Source of the DNA: Micropterix aruncella
Lineage: Eukaryota > Arthropoda > Insecta > Lepidoptera > Micropterigidae
Assembly: GCA_944548615.1 (NCBI GenBank)
Contig: OX155972.1
Location: forward strand, 2,159,625 to 2,223,624
Length of the DNA stretch: 64,000 nucleotides
Reading direction: 5' to 3'
In this document: one piece after another, positions 50,868-62,016 of the stretch
Layout: each line of letters begins with the position of its first letter
Position numbering within the stretch: position 1 is the first letter of the stretch
Program-made: the position numbers and the translations under genes
Notes under the pieces: model-generated
The model's database searches: none
Told to the model about the DNA's origin: nothing
What the model saw: the letters and a program-made list of their open reading frames with translations, nothing else

Positions 50868-51729
50868 GGTAAATCTCTACTGTCGCTGTAAAACAAATCT
50901 TTGCCTCTGTAAATGATCACTTATGCATAAATCTGTATACGTCCCCAGAGGACCGCTTACTTTAATTGTGGTTACTTGACTAATGACTAATCTAAGGCAT
51001 TCAATACGAAAGGGGTGTGCGACAAAGATGCTTATTCTTGGCCACCCTTTTTAAACACCCGCAAGACTTTGTTAAAATTGAAAGGAAGTATTTTACCCAT
51101 TGGTGGCAATTTAAATACCCAATTTAAATGGTATGTTAATTTTAATACGTATGGTTCCTAAAGGTACCGTGCAGCCTGAGTGGTGATGTCCTTCTTTGTA
51201 TTACCTTGGCATGCCCAACTCACGTTTTAACTCTCATCCGGTAGCCTTCTCGAAAAGGTATTTAACCTGCCATATAATTAAGTCGTTTTTTTAATGTTTT
51301 CTAATGTTTAGGTGCAAGTTGAGAGTTTATTATTATTAATATTTTTAGTATAGGTAAAATGGCGCTTTTTCTTCCATGTTTTAATTTTGTCCAGCCTTTG
51401 GTTGCCGATCGCACTCTTACGGAATACGAAACTCGCCTTCGGAAGAAACATCCAAGAAAGAATCACCTCCAAAATTACTACTTTTTAAATAAGTAACCAG
51501 TTCTTCCCTTTCTCCCCCCCCCCCCCCCCCACTTACTCTCCCAATTTCATCTCCTCAGATATTCTTAGTTTTAAGTATGATACCTAGTTTGTATTTTATG
51601 CAGACAAACTCATTTTTTAAATAATCTAATTTCAAAACGCGCGCATGTAGGTACTACTGCACTGTGATTAGGTTAGTTGTAAGATATTAGTATGTGAAAT
51701 TAGTTCGTCTTTTTATATTTTATTCCTTA
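50868..51729. other. 5' flank of OR-2, no gene
   Basis: The sequence upstream of the OR-2 start. I cannot assign a TATA box or transcription start. A C-run lies at 51516-51530. Confidence 0.45.
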
Positions 51730-52369
51730 CTAGATGACCCGGTGAACTTCGTACCACCTAAAATTGATTTGATTGTAACTTTTTATAAGCGTTTATTGAT
51801 CCTAATCAACCTTCCAAATCCAATTAATCATGTACGGTTTGAGTTTCGTTTGGTCGTTTGTAATTAAAATAAATTCAATGTATTTAATTTACATGATGAA
51901 ATATAAATGCTTTTTCGAGTTTTCCGATTTTTTCGACTTTTTTGCATTTTTCGAATTTTTGGTCTTTTCGAACTTTTTCGACTTTTTTGACTTTTTCGAC
52001 TTTTCCGACTTTTTCGACTTTTTCGACGTTTTCGACTTTTGTGACTTTTTCGACTCTTTTGACTTTTTCGACTTTTTGAAATTTTACACAATTGCACGGA
52101 ATGAATGAAAGTTATAGGGAATGAATAACAGTTATGGATGGCGCAGCTGTCAAACAATAGCAGTTTGTAGAAATTGGTCATTTCCCAAAATGGCCAATTT
52201 CGAATTTTTCGATTTTCAGTTGTTTCTTTTAATTTTTCCTATATATTTTATTTTGTAAACCACCCCTGAATCAAGGCAAACAAAACAAAAAAATAATAAT
52301 TCAAATCGGTCGAGTCATTTTCGAGATCTTGCGAGACTAACGCACGGCGATTCATTTTTATATATAAGA
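51730..52369 (-). mobile_element. Complete short Helitron
   Basis: 640 bp. On the minus strand TCTTATATATAAAAATG stands at 52369 and GGGTCATCTAG ends at 51730, with A and T as flanking bases. It has the GACTTTTTC array at 51908-52076. No coding capacity; it matches the nested short form in units L and R. Confidence 0.85.
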
Positions 52370-52626
52370 TATAATATAAGAAGATGTCCAAAAAAGAGTT
52401 TATTACAATCATAATATTTATTATAAAAATCTAACTAATCCACATATTACCTAACTGATCCCAGATTAATAAATACTAACGAACCCCGTTTTTTCCCATA
52501 AGACAACTATAATGTGTTGTCATTAGGCGGGCAACCGATGGCTTTTGCATATTTTATCAATCTTTGTAACTCCGATCACATTAGCTACATGTCCCATGCA
52601 TAAGGAAACTTTTAATTATAGTATTT

Positions 52627-55600
52627 CGTGACCTCAGAACAACAAGGTTTCAACTAACAAAATTTCCATTTTGAAGTTTTTTATATCAATTTTTATATTT
52701 TTTTTTCTCTATGGAACGATATTTCTACCCTGGCGACATTCGCCTAGATTTAAGAGATAGCAGTGCAACAAAGTCTTATTTGCAAGGCATGATTTGAATT
52801 TATTAGGACAACATGGTTCCACTTGCGATTTCAAAGCAACAAAGTTCTATTTGCAAAAAAAAAACACTTTTGGTGCAACAGAGTTCTAACCGCAGCTGTC
52901 AAGATCGCGCGCTCTGTTTTTCTTGTCGTATTTCGAACTTTCGTGCAGTTTATTCACGTTAAAATGGACGAAAACTTGATTGGGGATAAAATACAACATC
53001 AAGATGATGTATACCAGAAAAAAACCTTATTAAACAACGAGCTAGGCAATCAAAATACTGACGCCATGTCACGGTGAGTTTTGAGGTTAAGTTAAAAATA
53101 TATTTTCGTTTAATTCATCAATATGTAGTTTTGTATGCTATATTTCAGTTTCGACGATGATTTTAACATAAATGATCTGCCCGTCGTGTTGTATGAAGAG
53201 ATATTCGACAATTCACATGAATTTCTGGCATGCCAAGTTTCTAATGAACTTCTTATATATATGGACCACTCATACACAACCCAACATTCTGATATTCCTA
53301 TAGACTCTATAGTATTGAATGAAGATGAAGGTAATTCCTAAGAGCTGATCAACCAAGTTTCTGAGTCATTGAATGTGGAGCTACAAAATGACGAAGGTGC
53401 CAACTTGAAAAAAAAAGACCAGGAAACGAAGCAGAAATCCCAAAAAATGGAAAAGAAATGTTCGAAAAATGAAACACCAAAAAGGAACAAGTTACATCAG
53501 TAGCAGGCAGAAGGACGTTCCTGCAAAAGCTATTCAAGACAAAAAGAACTGTTTGCGTAATTGTAAATTTAATTGTAGTAAATATATTTCGGAGCCAGAA
53601 AGAAAATCACAACTGGATGCTTATCTAACTCTGTCACAAAATGAAAAATATATGTTCATTTCCAAGTCGACACTAAGGCACACAACATTAAGAAAAAATC
53701 TACCTCGGCCAAACGGCGGTATTCCTTTCAATATTTTTTTTTTTGTGAAAGGTATCAAAATAAGGGTATGTAAAGCATTGTATCTAGCTACTCTCTGTAT
53801 ATCTCAGAAACCTGTATACAATGTGCATTTAAAAATGGATGTTGAAACGCATGTTCCTAAACCAGATATGAGAGGATCCAAAAAACATTCGAAAGTCAGT
53901 GAATCTCAAAAAATATCAGTGAGAAATCACATTAACTCATTCCCTCGTGTGGCTTCGCACTATTGTAGAGCGAAGACGGAAAAGGAATATTTGGAGCCGG
54001 GTTTAAACATAACGAAGCTATATGAATTATATGAAGAATACTGCAAATATAAGAGAGTCGCACCAGTAAAGTCTTCAATGTACAGGAATATTTTTGTGTC
54101 TGAGTTTAATATCGATTTTAATTTGACACTTGTAAACTACATGCTCATAAGAATCTTACCGATTTGACCGAAGAAGAAAAACATCTGTATTCAAATCACC
54201 TGCACCAAAAGACACTCATGCGCAAAGAAAAGGAAGCAGATAAACTTTCCAAAATACCTCTACTAATTTTTGATTTACAAAATGTCATAATGTGTCCTAA
54301 GACAGGGGTTGGTTCATTTTTCTACCATCGTAAATTAAATTTATATAATTTAACAGCATATTTCTCAACGACTAAAACAAAATATTGTGCCTTATGGTCT
54401 GAAGCCACAGCAGGAAGAACCGGAAATGACCTTGCTAGTGCATTTAGAGCAATTTTGGATCGAGTGGCGGAGGACAATGAATTAACTGAAATTATCACTT
54501 GGAGCGATTCTTGTGTTTCTCAGAATAGGAACAGTTTCATGTCATATGTTGTACTGGATTTTCTAAAGAAGAATCCAAGAATTAATAAAATTACCATGAA
54601 ATACAGTACCCCAGGACATGCAGGTATACAAGAAGTTGACAATATCCACAGTCAAATTGAAAATGTTATGAAATATTCGGAATTCTATTCGCCTTTAAGC
54701 TTTATAAGAATGTTGAAATCAGCAAATAAAAAAAATCCTTGTAGAATAATTCAAATGCAACCTAAAGACTTCAAAGCCTTCAATCAATGTGCACAGTTTC
54801 TACATTATAAAAATATTCCTTTTTCTAAAGTTTGTGCGATAGAATTCACACAAAATCTTTTTCAAGTTTCTTTCAAAACTTCATTTGAGGAAAATGTTTT
54901 TACTGTAAAATCATTGAAAGAATCCGATCAAAGGAATATAAGTCTGAGAAGGAAATCTAAAATGCAAACACTGTCATTGATTAATAACATCTGTCGTGAG
55001 CCCAAACCAGTCTCTGAAAAGCCTAATATTTCCATCCTCAAACAAAAAGACATAAAAACAATGTTCAAATTAATGCCTGCTGAAGAACAAAGTTATTATA
55101 AAGCAATATTCTCCAGAAATTAAAAACATTTATAACATGTTTATTTGTCATTTCTACTTGTTTTATTATTAATGTTATAAGTAATTTAGTTTTAATTCTA
55201 GTTCTAGCCTTATGATATTTAGTTTTAGTAAATTACTAGGTAAATATCTCAAGCTGAAGATTATAATATACATTCGTGTATTATTATTTTTGTAATAAAT
55301 AGTTTTAGTCCTACGCTATTTACAGTTTTAGAAAATTGGTAAGCAAATTTCATGTGAAAGAAATAAAATGGTTTGAATTAAATAAAGAGTTTTTTTAACA
55401 TAAATATATCACAATTAACTATAATAAACCCCAATTTAAATAATTGGATGAGACTACGCAATATATTTGTATAATATGATATCTAAAATTCACTTAGCAT
55501 CTTGGAACAATATGGTTCTAACAGCCATTGGAACCATATTTCACTGAATTTGGTAACATTCTGGTGCAACAAGGGTTCATTAGTGTATTTTAATTGTTGA

Positions 55601-55785
55601 CTTACCCTATTAAATGTTATATATAAATAAACTAAATGTTACAATTTATATTATTGAAATAAAGTGAGACATTCAAAAGACTTATATTTCAGCCAGATTT
55701 TACAAAAAGAGATTTCAAATCTTCGAAGCCTATTTTCTCGGATTAGCTATGGGGGCAGATGGAACCATGTTGTTCTGAGGTCACG
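52627..55785 (+). mobile_element. TIR-bounded element carrying a DUF7869-type gene
   Basis: 3159 bp with inverted ends: CGTGACCTCAGAACAACA is identical for 18 bp at both ends, and similarity continues as (A/T)GGTT(T/C)CA. Both ends are flanked by ATTT (52623-52626 and 55786-55789). Variants of a motif GCAACAAAGTTCTATTTGC repeat about five times near the left end (52637, 52764, 52807, 52836, 52874) and two or three times near the right end (55502-55585). The structure is that of a cut-and-paste DNA transposon of no superfamily I recognise. Confidence 0.8.
52964..55123 (+). pseudogene. DUF7869-type protein, likely transposase, with three lesions
   Basis: Exon 1 is 52964-53073 (ATG at 52964, GT donor after CG) and exon 2 starts at 53149 after TATTTCAG. 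Family blocks follow in order: the basic RNPKKWKRNVRKMK motif near 53440, SYISSRQKDVPAKAI, the SHYCR...YLEPGLNITKLYELY region, DTCKLH, then TEEEKHLY and the core. Core acidic residues are at FDLQ (54272), LWSEA (54401), WSDSC-SQNRN (54506) and DNIHSQIE (54638-54659). Lesions are a TAA at 53339, one extra A in the A9 run at 53408-53416, and a frame change near 54120. The protein would have had about 690 residues. I identify the family from memory of arthropod annotations; its biochemical role is not established. The ordered D...D...D/E pattern fits an RNase H-like DDE enzyme, which is my inference. Confidence 0.75.
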
Positions 55786-55789
55786 ATTT

Positions 55790-56410
55790 ACTTTGAAATG
55801 TCGCATGTACTTCCAAGTCAGTCATTTAAATTCTTGGAATATTCTTCTATAGCTACCTTAGGGTGGTTGACTGGATAAAGTCATGCGCAAATTCTTCGAA
55901 AGGCCTACAATGTGGTTAGTGCTGAATGCCGTACTACGTTTTGGCAGCTAGGATTTTACTACGAAACGCAACACTTTTAATTATAATATTTTTAACTGAA
56001 ACGACGCATAGGCTTACTAGTCATTTAAATTCTTGAAATATTGTTACATTCCTTGGGGCGCAAATTCTTCGAAAGGACTGCGTTGTGGACGGTGGCCTAG
56101 GTGGTCAAATTAACTACTCGAAACGAAACTCCATGCGAAGCGAAACCCCGGGCAATATCTAATAGTTATATAATGGTGTCCATAGTATAGCATGGCAATG
56201 ATATATCCACGTCGTTAATAAAAAGCTACAACAGTAACGGACTTTAGGAACCTTAAAAGAGATTTGAAAGTAACATGACAAAAAATGTTAAAATAAAATA
56301 TTATAAAACGAAGAATAATAACAAATCGTTATGCGATTTATCTCTACGTACATTCGACTGTCATTTGTAAAAAATGACTGGTACCACTTTAGCAATAATA
56401 CAAAATTTAA
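55790..56410. other. Old diverged duplication, no gene
   Basis: 55815-55925 and 56020-56110 share AGTCATTTAAATTCTTG, GCGCAAATTCTTCGAAAGG and GTGG, a diverged direct repeat about 205 bp apart. 55948-55980 recurs at 5362-5400. Confidence 0.5.
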
Positions 56411-56682
56411 ATTTTAATATCGAGAAGTATGTTCAGTGCAATATCCATAATCCGAACTTCCGTAATCCGAATATTCCAGTAATCCGAACTGGCCCACAGT
56501 GTAACGACCAATGGACAAAAGTACATTTTTTGAACTTTTTTTTGTGAAGTTTTTTGGTAAGATATATGTATTTATAAAAGAATAATAAATGCCTAGTAAG
56601 GTCGTAAATAAGTAAATATTGACACACATACTTATTTATTTATGTGACCGACCAAAATATGTAGTTTAATTCCAAAATTTTG

Positions 56683-57305
56683 CTAATTATCAACATGGAA
56701 AATAAACTCGGAATTTTCAAACTCCCTTATACCATAAATTGGGTTTCTTACCAAACTATTTATAATTATCTTTTTAAATTGGTCCTCTCCAAAGCTTTTC
56801 ATTTTATCTGGAATCTTATTATAGAAGGACAAATTTTGGTGTATAAAACTGTATCGCACTTTGCTAAGTCGCTGTCGGTTTATGTGGAGATTGGATTTAT
56901 TCCTCGTATCGTGATGATGAAAATCACTATTCACCGGAACTTCTGCTAGGTGTCTACGAGCGTGCATAATATTTTGGTAGATGTAGGAAGAAAATAGAGT
57001 CATGATTCCTGATTCTACGAACAGCGGCTTACAAGAACTTCTTGGAGAGACTCTATATAAACTGCGTACCGCTCTTTTCTGGAGGAGAAAAAATATTTTT
57101 GAGTTTGGTGCCATTCCCCAAAAAGGAAGGCCATACGTTATGAAGGAGTGGAAATATGCAAAATAAACAGATTTAGCGGCTTCAAAACCGCATAAATTTC
57201 TTATCTTTCTAATAGCGAATATGGCACTGCACATTTTTTTACTGAGATTATTTAAACGATCAGACCATTGTAATTTTTGTTCAATTTCTAATCCGAGAAT
57301 TTTTC
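56683..57305 (-). pseudogene. LINE reverse transcriptase C-terminal region
   Basis: The minus strand reads KILGLEIEQKLQWSDRLNNL, MCSAIFAIRKIRNLCGFEAA, FHSFITYGLPFWG and YNKIPDKMKSFGEDQFKK to a natural stop. This is the end of the palm, the thumb and C-terminus of a jockey-like LINE. The frame is open throughout, so the copy is young but 5'-truncated. A fragment of its 3' end recurs at 60355-60475. Confidence 0.85.
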
Positions 57306-57321
57306 AAAGGGAGGTAGCCAT

Positions 57322-57957
57322 TTTACACCATGATTTACAACATTTACTGTTCAGCGATTAAAACGGAATCAATCTATCAAACGCTCTCCTTCTAGCGGTT
57401 TTAAACACACGAATTACACCACACCGCATATTTAATCACAAGAAGGCAGATTATGCATGAATCTCCGCTCAGATGCTGCAAGTACTCGCACCTAATCGCT
57501 GGTTATTCCAGTGGAGATGTGCTCTGAATAGTAATTAGGAATGGCTCAGCGTGGCTCGCCTCCCTCTCGATGTCTTCATTGCGAAGGATTTAATTAAAGC
57601 AAGATGTTGCTCCTATATTCAACACACCATACAGGAACACGAGTAACAACAACCAGACAGCACTAAATCCAAAAAAAGAGAACAAGTTTTGCACAGAAAC
57701 ACTTCTCTTACATTGCTCCTCGACTGTTCAACAAAATGAATAGTGTTTTTCTATATATCTATAAATCTAGGAATAGTCACGGCGTAAAGAAAAACCTAAC
57801 TAAGTCACTTTTGACTATGGGTCGACAAGAAACGGAGACATTAATAACATATATATATATATATATTAAAATAGAGCACGATTTGTGAAATATATGTATA
57901 TATATTATATATAGTATTATTTTATATTTATCTATAAATTTTATATTTATCTATAAA
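57322..57957. other. Stretch without a gene
   Basis: (TA)n at 57848-57870; otherwise nothing recognised. Confidence 0.45.
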
Positions 57958-58510
57958 GGACAACATTTGCCCAGAGACATATATTCTACATAGCCCCAAA
58001 ATTATATAATTCCCTTAGTGAAGACATGAAAAATTATCCTAACATAAAAATATTTAAAGCAAACCTTAATAGATGGCTACTTAACAAGGGATATGTAAAA
58101 TCTGATCAACTTCTTTGCAACGCACGACAATTTATTTAGTATCACTTATCTATTTTTCTTAATTAAATTTTATTAAATTACAACTATAAATGTATATATA
58201 TATTACATAGCTATATTTTTTATAAAATTGGTATATTTATGTATATATACAGGTGGTGGGTCCAAATAATTTATTTAAAAAAAAAAACACTTCATTTCTT
58301 AAAATTGCATAAAAATATGCACATCTAGAGACGGGCCAAATTATCGCCTAGTTAGATGTGCTATTGGCAGTAAAGGTCATGTAAGATGTGTTAAACCTCC
58401 CTATATTAATTATTAAATAATTTATATAATTATTATAAGATTACATGACCTATGAATGAACTGTATACCTAATCCTATGTACCTAAATAAATAAATAAAA
58501 AAATAAATAA
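57958..58510 (+). pseudogene. LINE C-terminus and 3' UTR
   Basis: The plus strand reads RTTFAQRHIFYIAPKLYNSL and FKANLNRWLLNKGY to a TAG at 58138-58140, the C-terminal block of jockey-like LINE proteins (compare RHYSFIAPRFYNLI at 7224-7484). About 350 bp of 3' UTR ends AAATAAATAAATAAA near 58500. Confidence 0.8.
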
Positions 58511-58599
58511 ATTTATTTATGTATGTAAGTGTATTTTTATATGTATATACCTAAATTTTAATATTATTTACGTTTTCTTATTTTGGAGACATATCTAAT

Positions 58600-58790
58600 T
58601 TCTCAAATGTAACATAATAATACAAAGATAATACAGCAAGTTACGAAAACCACTATACCTTCTTTTATATTAAGCCTACCTTAGTACAGGCGAGGCCTAG
58701 TTAGGATGGCTTTGAATTTTTAAAATACATGTAATAGTATAGATAAATAAAGAATTTTGAATTTGAAATTTGAATTTGAATTTGTTCGGT
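58600..58790 (+). repeat. LINE 3' end with GAATTT repeats
   Basis: Ends AATAAAGAATTTTGAATTTG followed by GAATTTGAATTTG units. Only the 3' UTR is present. Confidence 0.6.
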
Positions 58791-59299
58791 TTCAGACAAA
58801 CGGTTAGTTATGCGACACGATAAGATTGGAATAAGACCACTCTTAGAATTCGGTTCGGCACGACTCGTCCGAACTCTCCCATACATCAGTTGCAAAAATG
58901 GAAAACCGCAAGAAAATGTTAATTTCTACAATACAATACAATACAATACAATCAACTAATCCAGTAGACACTTGGATGCGTCACAAGCTAAAAATTAATG
59001 ATTAAAACATAACTATAATTATAGTTGTCATGGCTGTATATTTAATATTACCTACATACAAATAATCAAAATATACTAATGTGATTTAATAGTCAGGGAG
59101 AATACTATATTAAAATAGAAATGAAAATTCTGTGTAGAATAATAATAATAATAATAATAATAATATAAAACTCTTTATATTTAATAAAAAAGGCGAGCTT
59201 ATTGCCTTGCAGCAATGTCTAATCAGCTAACCTATAGCTTAAGTTTATAACAAATTTAAAACGTTGGCTACGCAAACGAACAATAAAAACAGAAATGAT
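58791..59299. other. Stretch without a gene
   Basis: Contains (AATAC)n at 58930-58952 and (AAT)n at 59137-59163. No gene is seen. Confidence 0.5.
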
Positions 59300-59950
59300 T
59301 GTTGGGGACTTCGCCCAACATATTAGAGTCAACAAAAGAAGTAGATTCCCTAGAATCCAAACCGCAAACACACTTAAATATACACGCGCCAACTGCAATT
59401 AAATTCCAACTAAATTCGGCAATTAATGCATACACAGCCGATGACTAATATCAATTCTTCTGATCGATTCAATTTGACACACTTATTTCCCCCACGCGCA
59501 GAACATTGCATCATACACACCGTATAAAAGGCAGTACATTCGATCAATTATTCATCATCCTCTAAGCGGCCGTCGCCCGCTCCAAGTACGCGTTCATACA
59601 TCGTCATCATCCTCTAGCGGCAGTCAATCGCATCGTTCACATGTACTCGCGCTCTTCATCATCTTCGAGTCTACAACCACCGCGATTACACCTCGTTATC
59701 ATCATCAAGCAGTCATTCTAATATTCGCGATATCAATCTTCAATATTCAGCCGCGATCATCATCATCACTCACACACTACACACACTGCGACTTACAATT
59801 CGAGGCGTTACAACTGGCAAGCATCGAATACCTTCTGGAATAAATTACTTCAACTTCAACAAGACGACTTTTACTACGGAGAAAACCCATTGATGAGCTC
59901 CACTCCTCACTCACGAGCAATCGGAGTCTAGTGAGGGGTGGTCCCTCACA
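59300..59950 (+). mobile_element. Solo LTR, copy 4
   Basis: 651 bp from TGTTGGGGACTTCGCCC to GGGTGGTCCCTCACA, flanked by TGAT at 59296-59299 and 59951-59954. TATAAAA at 59523-59529 and GAATAAA near 59840. Related to copy 3 along its length; a CATCATCAT-rich middle segment is expanded. Confidence 0.9.
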
Positions 59951-59954
59951 TGAT

Positions 59955-60354
59955 AATAAGAAACAAACAGAAACTAGAAAGAGACAGATAATAAAAAAAC
60001 TAAAACAAATGACTAAAATTAAATAAGGATGCAGAGGAAAGGAAGGAGAGGAAGGAAGGAAAGGGAAGCGAAAAGGAGGGGGGAGAGGTGGATTGGTTAA
60101 TTTATGGATTTTAGGGTTATATGATCCTTGAGCCTGGCGTTGAATGAGGAGATGCTGATGGCTGTTCTAACATCATTTGGTAAAGCATTCCGTGTGGAGT
60201 ATATGTGGAAGCATTCCGTGTGGCAATAATCAACGTGAAATAATTTTATTGTCAATCCAGCAATATGCCTTCGTATTTTTTAAACATAAATAGATGTATA
60301 CTAAATTATATGAGAATTAGAATGTCAGCTATCATAATACCGTTATGTTTTAAA
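59955..60354. other. Stretch without a gene
   Basis: Purine-rich segment at 60030-60090 (GGAAAGGAAGGAGAGGAAGG). Nothing recognised. Confidence 0.5.
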
Positions 60355-60475
60355 GTTTACAAATTTTACTAATTATCAACATGGAAAATAAACTCCATTT
60401 TCAAACAACCTTATACCATAAATTGGGTTTCTTACCGAATTATTTATAATTGTCTTTTTAAATACACGACTCTCC
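60355..60475 (-). pseudogene. LINE 3' coding fragment
   Basis: Near-duplicate of 56680-56800 (shared CATGGAAAATAAACTC and ACCATAAATTGGGTTTCTTA). Truncated after about 120 bp. Confidence 0.7.
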
Positions 60476-60803
60476 AACAAAAATGGAGCAAAAATGAGAG
60501 CTCATCATCATCATCATCATCATTATTTATTCATTCCATAAAAGCATTTCACAATACTGAGGAACATGTCAAATTTTACAATCATAATTTACCGGATGAT
60601 AAAACCGCTTTGATTAATTAAAAGAAAAAAAAATCATTGTAATAAGAGGTGATTACTTAAAAATAGTCAAATTTACAAAATAATCAATAATCAAACAAAT
60701 AATAATCAATACCATAAAAAGAAAATTTCTGAAACGTGCGTAATTAAAAACAATGTCAATAAAATCTAAAACTTAGTTCGAAAGTATAGTCATAAATTTA
60801 TAA

Positions 60804-61110
60804 TCAAGCAATTGTGGACGCAATATCATAAAAGTCGTCCAGTTTGTAAAGGGCATGTTTGACTAACTGATTTTTCAAGCAGATTTTATATGCTGCCATC
60901 TCAAGTCTTTTCGTTGATGATGGCAAAGCATTGAACAATTTAAAACTAATATATAAAAATGTTTTTTGATATTTAGTCAAGCGTACTTTAGGCAATAACT
61001 TGTTTTTATGTCGCGTATTATGGCTATGCCGAGTGGAGTGAAGCTCGCAATTTAAAACATTCTCTTTGGCGTATAAAAGGCACTGATATATGTACATGGA
61101 CGACATGGTA
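60804..61110 (-). pseudogene. LINE C-terminal fragment
   Basis: The minus strand reads LHSTRHSHNTRHKNKLLPKV, FLYISFKLFNALPSSTKRLE and YKICLKNQLVKHALYKLDDF. N-TRxK-L and (Y/F)KLFNALP are the C-terminal blocks of jockey-like LINE proteins. Open to its stop; everything upstream is missing. Confidence 0.8.
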
Positions 61111-61133
61111 AGGATACCAGCTTTAATAAAAAA

Positions 61134-61246
61134 AATAAGCTAATGGGCCTGTTGCAGTTTGGCCACTAATACCCAGTTGTATAGGGTTAGTCAAACGCAC
61201 GGGTCAACCCATCCGGCGTTCTCCATGCAGAATTGCAAGCCAGTAC
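61134..61246 (+). mobile_element. Rep-690 element, copy 8 (5' part only)
   Basis: AGCTAATGGGCCTGTTGCAG through CATCCGGCGTTCTCCATGCA. 3'-truncated. Confidence 0.7.
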
Positions 61247-61616
61247 CTTTATTCAATAAAAATGTAAAAGTAAGCAGTAGCAGTAATAACAATCTGAAAC
61301 TAGAAAATAGCCCTTTCTGTTGTTAACTGTCCCGACACTCCTCTACTTGGACAAGTGAAAATATGACACAATCTGCCCCAAAATGTCGCCCTGAAGTACA
61401 ACTGGAAACAAAGTTGCTTTATTATGGGAACATTTCTTAACAAATTGTTACCGCAGCTGCGGCTTATGCCTTCATCTTATCGGTTCTTCCCCCAAACTTT
61501 CATCCTAAATGTAACTAGCAAACGCGCGCGCGCGAATCGCGATTACTTCACCGAGAAAAATATTGGATAGATTCTTACATTACCATTTTGAATTACGGGT
61601 TTGAACAGAATAAAGA
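61247..61616. other. Stretch without a gene
   Basis: A CG-rich motif (ACGCGCGCGCGCGAATCGCG) at 61524-61540; nothing else recognised. Confidence 0.45.
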
Positions 61617-61747
61617 TGTTTCACGAAATTCTCCTAGACAAATTAGAGCGGCTCCAGAATGTCTGTGTTCGATATGTGTACGGGCTCAAAAAATAAAACC
61701 ATATTTCGAAGTTCCACACTCAACTAAATTGGATAAAGATACGAGAC
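61617..61747 (+). pseudogene. LINE reverse transcriptase fragment cut by the Harbinger insertion
   Basis: The plus strand reads LLDKLERLQNVCVRYVYGLK then, after a stop, ISKFHTQLNWIKIRDL. RLQNxxVRYVYGL is a conserved LINE thumb block. The PIF/Harbinger element begins directly after, at TTA. Confidence 0.75.
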
Positions 61748-62016
61748 TTAAGCCCGGTTTCCACCGGTAAAGGGTAATGAGCGAGAAATGGCTAAGCGGA
61801 ACGGATTCCTGTTATGTGAAATATGTTTTGATTTCCACCAACAAAGAGTTTTGTCTGTTGATTTCCACCGCAAAAGGAATGTGCGAGAGAGGAATGAGCG
61901 CAGCGAGCTGAACGGAAAATGATAAATGGGAAATGAACAGTCAATTTCCACAGAGAGCAAGTTCAGTTGGAGTTTTGAACTGGTTGCGTGCGGTCGTGTT
62001 TTGTTGGGAATTCGCG

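Noticed and set aside
53469..54167. Two separate overlapping genes at 53469-54167 and 54164-55123
   Set aside because: The second frame would start on TTG and continues family sequence (DTCKLH) upstream; they are one gene with a frame change.
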